Shown here one piece after another: positions 7,951 to 11,042 of a stretch of 11,042 bases of DNA. The notes beneath the pieces are model-generated. The model saw nothing but the letters and a program-made list of their open reading frames with translations. It had not been told where the DNA came from and did no database searches. Source of the DNA: an uncultured Prevotellaceae bacterium (GTDB lineage: Bacteria > Bacteroidota > Bacteroidia > Bacteroidales > Muribaculaceae); the NCBI GenBank assembly GCA_937904375.1, contig CALDIG010000212.1, forward strand, positions 1 through 11,042. Direction: 5' to 3'. The position numbers and the translations under genes are program-made. Positions within the stretch are counted from its first letter, which is position 1; every line of letters begins with the position of its first letter.

Positions 7951-8508
7951 ATGACCATTTTAAATATGCCTGAAACAATTCTGAGTGCAGTTATTGCTTT
8001 AGCAACAATCGTATATACTTGGATTAATTACAAGCAATTTAAAGAGAGTAAAGCTTCACGACTGCAAAAACTTGAACCATGTATTGTCCCATATCTCCAA
8101 AGTACTGCTGACCACAATGCTTTATGTCTCTATATAAAAAATATTGGCGAAGGTTGTGCTAAGAATGTCTTGGGGAATATTATAAAAGATTACAATCTTT
8201 TTGGCAAAGAATTATCATTGAGGGATTTCGGCTTATTTAAAGATGGTGTGAATATGTTTCCACCTCAATATGAGATGTGTTATATTTTAGATACTTGGAA
8301 AAATATTAGAATTAATCATCAAGACAATTTTCTTGAGCTCTCATTCGACTACGAAGGTCTCGATGGCCGTCATTACAATAGTGAACATTTTGTATTACCA
8401 TTCTTACAGATAGCGCGTATATATTCTTCAATACCCGAAGATGCCGAAGGTCAAGTTCCTTATTATCTGAAGCAGATAAATAATAGTATCAAAGGTTTAC
8501 AGAAATGA
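7951..8508 (+). CDS. Small membrane-anchored protein of unknown function
   Basis: A 185-residue protein I do not recognise. Residues about 7-26 (PETILSAVIALATIVYTWIN) form one membrane-spanning helix close to the N terminus. A basic, charged stretch follows (KQFKESKASRLQK), which suggests that the remainder is on the cytoplasmic side. The soluble part looks like a small β-rich domain: LEPCIVPYL at 47-55, LCLYIKNIGEGCAKNVLGNI at about 62-81, and later LELSFDYEGLDGRHY. The phrase 'L-x-I-K-N-I-G-x-G-x-A-x-N-V' recurs in many uncharacterised single-pass bacterial proteins and may form an immunoglobulin-like sandwich. There are no sugar-transferase motifs. ATG at 7951 is chosen because an in-frame TGA lies just upstream; ATG at 7966 is an alternative. 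The gene sits 76 bases after the GT2 gene and 30 bases before another unknown gene, more loosely than the rest of the locus. Confidence 0.75.
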   Translation: MTILNMPETILSAVIALATIVYTWINYKQFKESKASRLQKLEPCIVPYLQSTADHNALCLYIKNIGEGCAKNVLGNIIKDYNLFGKELSLRDFGLFKDGVNMFPPQYEMCYILDTWKNIRINHQDNFLELSFDYEGLDGRHYNSEHFVLPFLQIARIYSSIPEDAEGQVPYYLKQINNSIKGLQK

Positions 8509-8538
8509 GTTGCGATCACATAGATTTTCTTTTGAAAG

Positions 8539-9456
8539 ATGGATAGAGAAAAAATAAGAAATAAGTTGAACGAGCTTCATGATAGTTGTATAAAAGATGG
8601 TTATGAGCAATATCGCTTAAAACATCAGATTAAGACTGAAATGTTTGAAGACTACCGAAGAAAATTGATTGCGCTTGATACAATTGACCAACATTTGCTA
8701 GATACCTACTCTAATGCTACAGGTGAAATCAATATCATGAAATGGAACTTGGTTAAGCGATTACGATCTTTATTTCATGCTATTTTGGATATAATAGAAG
8801 TTAATCAAGACTATAATGTCGCGCAGACCATAAATAGAATGATAGCCGATAGGTTGTCAATAATAGAGTTGTTTTTTGAAGAAAAGAATGAACTTATTGT
8901 AAGGTTGAGGTTTTATCTATATGTTTTGGACGATTTAACCACCGAGAAAGAGATATTTCAAAAGGCCATAGACAATAAAAGTTCTGAAGAGGAAGACAAA
9001 AAACAACTTGAGGCAGAGATAGATAAAATAAATGACGATCTCAGTTGGTATGAGGGCAAGGTAGGCACCATTAAAGATCAACTCAGCAATTATATTATTA
9101 GCGATAAGGTTTTGGAGAAGCATTGGTGGAGATTTAAGGTCGAAGGGGCTGAGATTAAAGGAAAATATAGTTACGCAGATTTATATCAGAAGTTTTTCAG
9201 TTGTGACGCAAACATGTTTTCTACAATTATCTCGTCTCTATCATCTAATGTCCATGGTCTACTTTCGAGTAATATGGGAAATTCAATAAGTAAAACAACA
9301 GCCCATGCAGCTATCAATGTTTCAAGGCACTTGCTTGCATCCTACTTTGATGCGATGTGCACTGTATATCCAGACGAAAGGACATTTATTATCGCCTTTT
9401 TAAAGGAGAGAACACAAGAAACGATAAATACAGATTCAATTAATAGGGGGTTCTAA
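8539..9456 (+). CDS. Helical coiled-coil protein of unknown function, possibly DUF5677/HEPN-related
   Basis: A 305-residue protein predicted almost wholly α-helical, without signal peptide or membrane segment. Residues 1-60 are a charged helical region. About 66-130 form a helical bundle containing R74-x5-H80 (KRLRSLFHAI) and a segment NRMIADRLSIIELFF followed by LRFYLYVLDDL. About 133-183 is a coiled coil rich in Glu, Lys and Asp. The C-terminal part has YADLYQKFFSCD and LSSNVHGLLSSN with His239. Two helical bundles, an Arg/His pair and a late 'S-x-x-V-H-G' motif recall DUF5677-like and HEPN-type proteins, some of which act in abortive infection. That resemblance is my recollection of the family style and is weak. 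No sugar-enzyme motifs are seen. The gene lies 30 bases after the membrane-anchored unknown and 2 bases before the GT4 gene, so all are probably co-transcribed. Confidence 0.75.
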   Translation: MDREKIRNKLNELHDSCIKDGYEQYRLKHQIKTEMFEDYRRKLIALDTIDQHLLDTYSNATGEINIMKWNLVKRLRSLFHAILDIIEVNQDYNVAQTINRMIADRLSIIELFFEEKNELIVRLRFYLYVLDDLTTEKEIFQKAIDNKSSEEEDKKQLEAEIDKINDDLSWYEGKVGTIKDQLSNYIISDKVLEKHWWRFKVEGAEIKGKYSYADLYQKFFSCDANMFSTIISSLSSNVHGLLSSNMGNSISKTTAHAAINVSRHLLASYFDAMCTVYPDERTFIIAFLKERTQETINTDSINRGF

Positions 9457-9458
9457 CA

Positions 9459-10661
9459 ATGAAGCCACGCATTTTCATCAATATGCACTACATGGCGCTG
9501 GGTGGGGCGGAGCGGGCCTTGCTTGGGTTGCTCAATGCGCTTGATCCTGAGCGGGTGGAGGTGGATTTGTTTCTTAATCAGCATACGGGCGAGTTTATGC
9601 CACTAATCCCGAAGCATGTGAACTTGTTGCCTGAAAGGCGTGGGTATAACGCTATTGAGCGGCCAATGAAAGCGATACTTAAAGAAGGACAGATCGGGGT
9701 GCTGTTTGGGCGGCTTAAGGCGAAGTGGCGGCATGGACGTTATCACCGTTCGCTGAAGGAGCCATACCGGTCGTTTGATAGCAGTGGTTTCCAATATGTG
9801 GCTGATTGTGTTGACCCGTATCTTGAGACGCTTTATGATTTGGGAGAATATGATTTAGCGATTAGTTTTCTTCAGCCTCACAACATTGTGCTTAACAAGG
9901 TGAAGGCGAAGAAACGGATAGCTTGGATACATACTGATTATAGTGTGGTTCACTTTAATGCCGAGAAGGAACTTCCCGTTTGGAGCAAATTCGATTATAT
10001 CGCAAGCATTTCACCGGACTGTACGAAAGCGTTTTTGACCGCTTTCCCCACTCTCGAGGATAAGATTGTAAAGATAGAGAATATCCTTTCTTCAACCTTT
10101 GTTCGGCAGCAAGCTGAGTTGCTGGATGTGAGTGATGAGATGCCTGGCAATGGAGTAAGTTTGCTTTCGATAGGGCGTTTCTGCCATCAAAAGAATTTTG
10201 ACAACCTCCCTTTTATTGCGCGAAATATTGTGAATACCGGTTTTGATGATTTCATTTGGTATATTATTGGATTTGGTAACGAAAATCTAATAAGAGAGAA
10301 AATGGCTGAGGCCGGAATGCAAGAGCATGTGATTATACTTGGCAAGAAGGCTAATCCTTATCCATATATCAAAGCGTGTGATATTTATGTGCAGCCGAGT
10401 CGTTACGAGGGTAAGAGCGTGACAGTACGAGAGGCTCAGATGCTTTATAAGCCTGTGGTTATCACAAACTATGCTACGGCACGAAGTCAAATTAAAGATG
10501 GCAAGGACGGCGTTATCGTGCCGATGGATAACGAGGGTTGCGCTCGAGGAATTGTGAATCTCATCCGAAATAATGAACTGAAACAATCAATAAAGGACTA
10601 TCTGCGAGCCCACGACTACAGCAACGAGAACGAGGTGGAGAAGATTTATAAGTTATTATGA
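9459..10661 (+). CDS. Glycosyltransferase family 4
   Basis: A 400-residue GT-B-fold retaining transferase. The first Rossmann domain opens with RIFINMHYMALGGAERALLG (residues 4-23), where Gly15-Gly16-Ala17-Glu18 is the glycine-rich loop. The second domain begins at LLSIGRFCHQKNFDNL (about residues 235-250; Arg240 and Lys245 are the expected donor-phosphate contacts). SRYEGKSVTVREAQ at 314-327 holds the E-x7-E motif (Glu317, Glu325) of the GT4 active site, followed by KPVVITNY. Length is normal. A G-rich stretch (AGGGGG, about 9445-9450) precedes the ATG by eight bases and could act as a ribosome binding site, unlike other genes here. The first several hundred bases are clearly GC-richer than the genes upstream, suggesting a different origin for the block that begins here. 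Its stop overlaps the next start by four bases (ATGA). Confidence 0.92.
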   Translation: MKPRIFINMHYMALGGAERALLGLLNALDPERVEVDLFLNQHTGEFMPLIPKHVNLLPERRGYNAIERPMKAILKEGQIGVLFGRLKAKWRHGRYHRSLKEPYRSFDSSGFQYVADCVDPYLETLYDLGEYDLAISFLQPHNIVLNKVKAKKRIAWIHTDYSVVHFNAEKELPVWSKFDYIASISPDCTKAFLTAFPTLEDKIVKIENILSSTFVRQQAELLDVSDEMPGNGVSLLSIGRFCHQKNFDNLPFIARNIVNTGFDDFIWYIIGFGNENLIREKMAEAGMQEHVIILGKKANPYPYIKACDIYVQPSRYEGKSVTVREAQMLYKPVVITNYATARSQIKDGKDGVIVPMDNEGCARGIVNLIRNNELKQSIKDYLRAHDYSNENEVEKIYKLL

Positions 10662-11042
10662 TACCGAAAGTTATTCATTATTGCTGGTTTGGGCGTGGTG
10701 AGAAGCCCGCATTGGCACTAAAGTGCATCGAAAGTTGGAAGAAGTTCCTGCCCGACTACGAGATTAAGGAGTGGAACGAGGACAACTTTGATGTGAATAT
10801 CATCCCTTATACCGCTGAGGCCTATAAAGCTAAGAAATACGCTTTCGTAAGTGACTATGCTCGCTTCTGGGTTCTCTACAACTATGGTGGCATCTATTTC
10901 GACACTGATGTGGAAGTTATTAAGCCAATGGATGATATCATTGAGCGTGGAGCGTTTATGGGAATAGAGGTTGAAGCAAAAGGAACGACTCCGCCTGCAG
11001 TCGCCCCCGGCCTCGGCCTAGAGGTAAACCCCGGCCTCGGCC
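10658..11042 (+). CDS. GT32 family sugar transferase (DXD type), 3' end off window
   Basis: The first 128 codons of a glycosyltransferase with the DXD sugar-binding region, often annotated as capsular polysaccharide synthesis protein. The N terminus IPKVIHYCWFG at residues 2-12 (His7, Trp10) is the family opening. IESWKKFLPDYEIKEWNEDN follows, then FVSDYARFWVLYNYGGIYFD and the metal-binding Asp82-Thr-Asp84 with VEVIKPMDD. The frame has no stop up to the window end. The ATG overlaps the TGA of the GT4 gene, and the match begins at the very first residues, so the start is secure. The final residues (TTPPAVAPGLGLEVNPGLG) fit the loop that follows the DXD domain in relatives. The enzyme is GT-A fold and probably retaining; donor and acceptor are unknown. 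Confidence 0.92.
   Translation, partial: MIPKVIHYCWFGRGEKPALALKCIESWKKFLPDYEIKEWNEDNFDVNIIPYTAEAYKAKKYAFVSDYARFWVLYNYGGIYFDTDVEVIKPMDDIIERGAFMGIEVEAKGTTPPAVAPGLGLEVNPGLG
11005..11042 (+). repeat. 14-base direct repeat within the GT32 gene, reaching the window end
   Basis: CCCCGGCCTCGGCC occurs at 11005-11018 and again at 11029-11042, 24 bases apart and in the same codon phase. Both copies encode Pro-Gly-Leu-Gly. Each is strongly GC-rich in a gene of moderate GC. The second copy ends exactly at the last base of the window. It may be an ordinary repeat of codons in a glycine-rich loop, or a site where an assembly broke. Confidence 0.7.

Noticed and set aside
10287..10586. Minus-strand frame at 10287-10586
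   Set aside because: It is antisense to the catalytic half of the GT4 gene, whose motifs are intact.

Overview
The window is an 11 kb stretch of a capsular or exopolysaccharide biosynthesis locus, with every gene on the + strand. It probably comes from a member of the Bacteroidales (Bacteroides, Prevotella or Muribaculaceae type). This rests on the AT-rich DNA, the almost complete absence of Shine-Dalgarno sequences before otherwise clear genes, and the gene set: a WzxC-like flippase, an FrhB-like iron-sulfur protein beside a polysaccharide pyruvyl transferase, and a GT32 transferase. The assignment is an inference; no taxonomic marker gene is present.

Layout. (1) Positions 1-1011 hold the C-terminal part, cut by the window edge, of an asparagine-synthase-like amidotransferase, a family that amidates sugar acids in several O-antigen loci. 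(2) Positions 1012-1683 hold no convincing gene, only one possible 49-residue membrane peptide and other short open stretches; this may be a decayed gene plus the promoter region for what follows. (3) Positions 1684-7874 form a tight gene train: a divergent GT-B-like transferase, the Wzx flippase, the FrhB-like protein, the pyruvyl transferase and a GT2 glycosyltransferase. Genes are 1-12 bases apart or overlap by 1-4 bases. (4) Positions 7951-9456 hold two genes of unknown function, a small membrane-anchored protein and an all-helical coiled-coil protein that vaguely recalls DUF5677/HEPN-type proteins. They are spaced more loosely and do not look like sugar enzymes. (5) Positions 9459-11042 return to sugar chemistry with a GT4 transferase and a GT32 transferase cut by the right edge. 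This block begins with visibly GC-richer DNA.

Taken together, the genes would build an oligosaccharide repeat unit on a lipid carrier in the cytoplasm (four glycosyltransferases), modify it (a carboxamide from the amidotransferase, a pyruvate ketal from the pyruvyl transferase, an unknown redox step from the FrhB-like protein) and flip it across the inner membrane (Wzx). No Wzy polymerase, initiating sugar-phosphate transferase or export protein is seen here; they would lie outside the window. The best candidate for something undescribed is the two-gene unknown module at 7951-9456, which may be a cargo (for example defence) module carried in the capsule locus. That is a hypothesis from position and protein architecture only.
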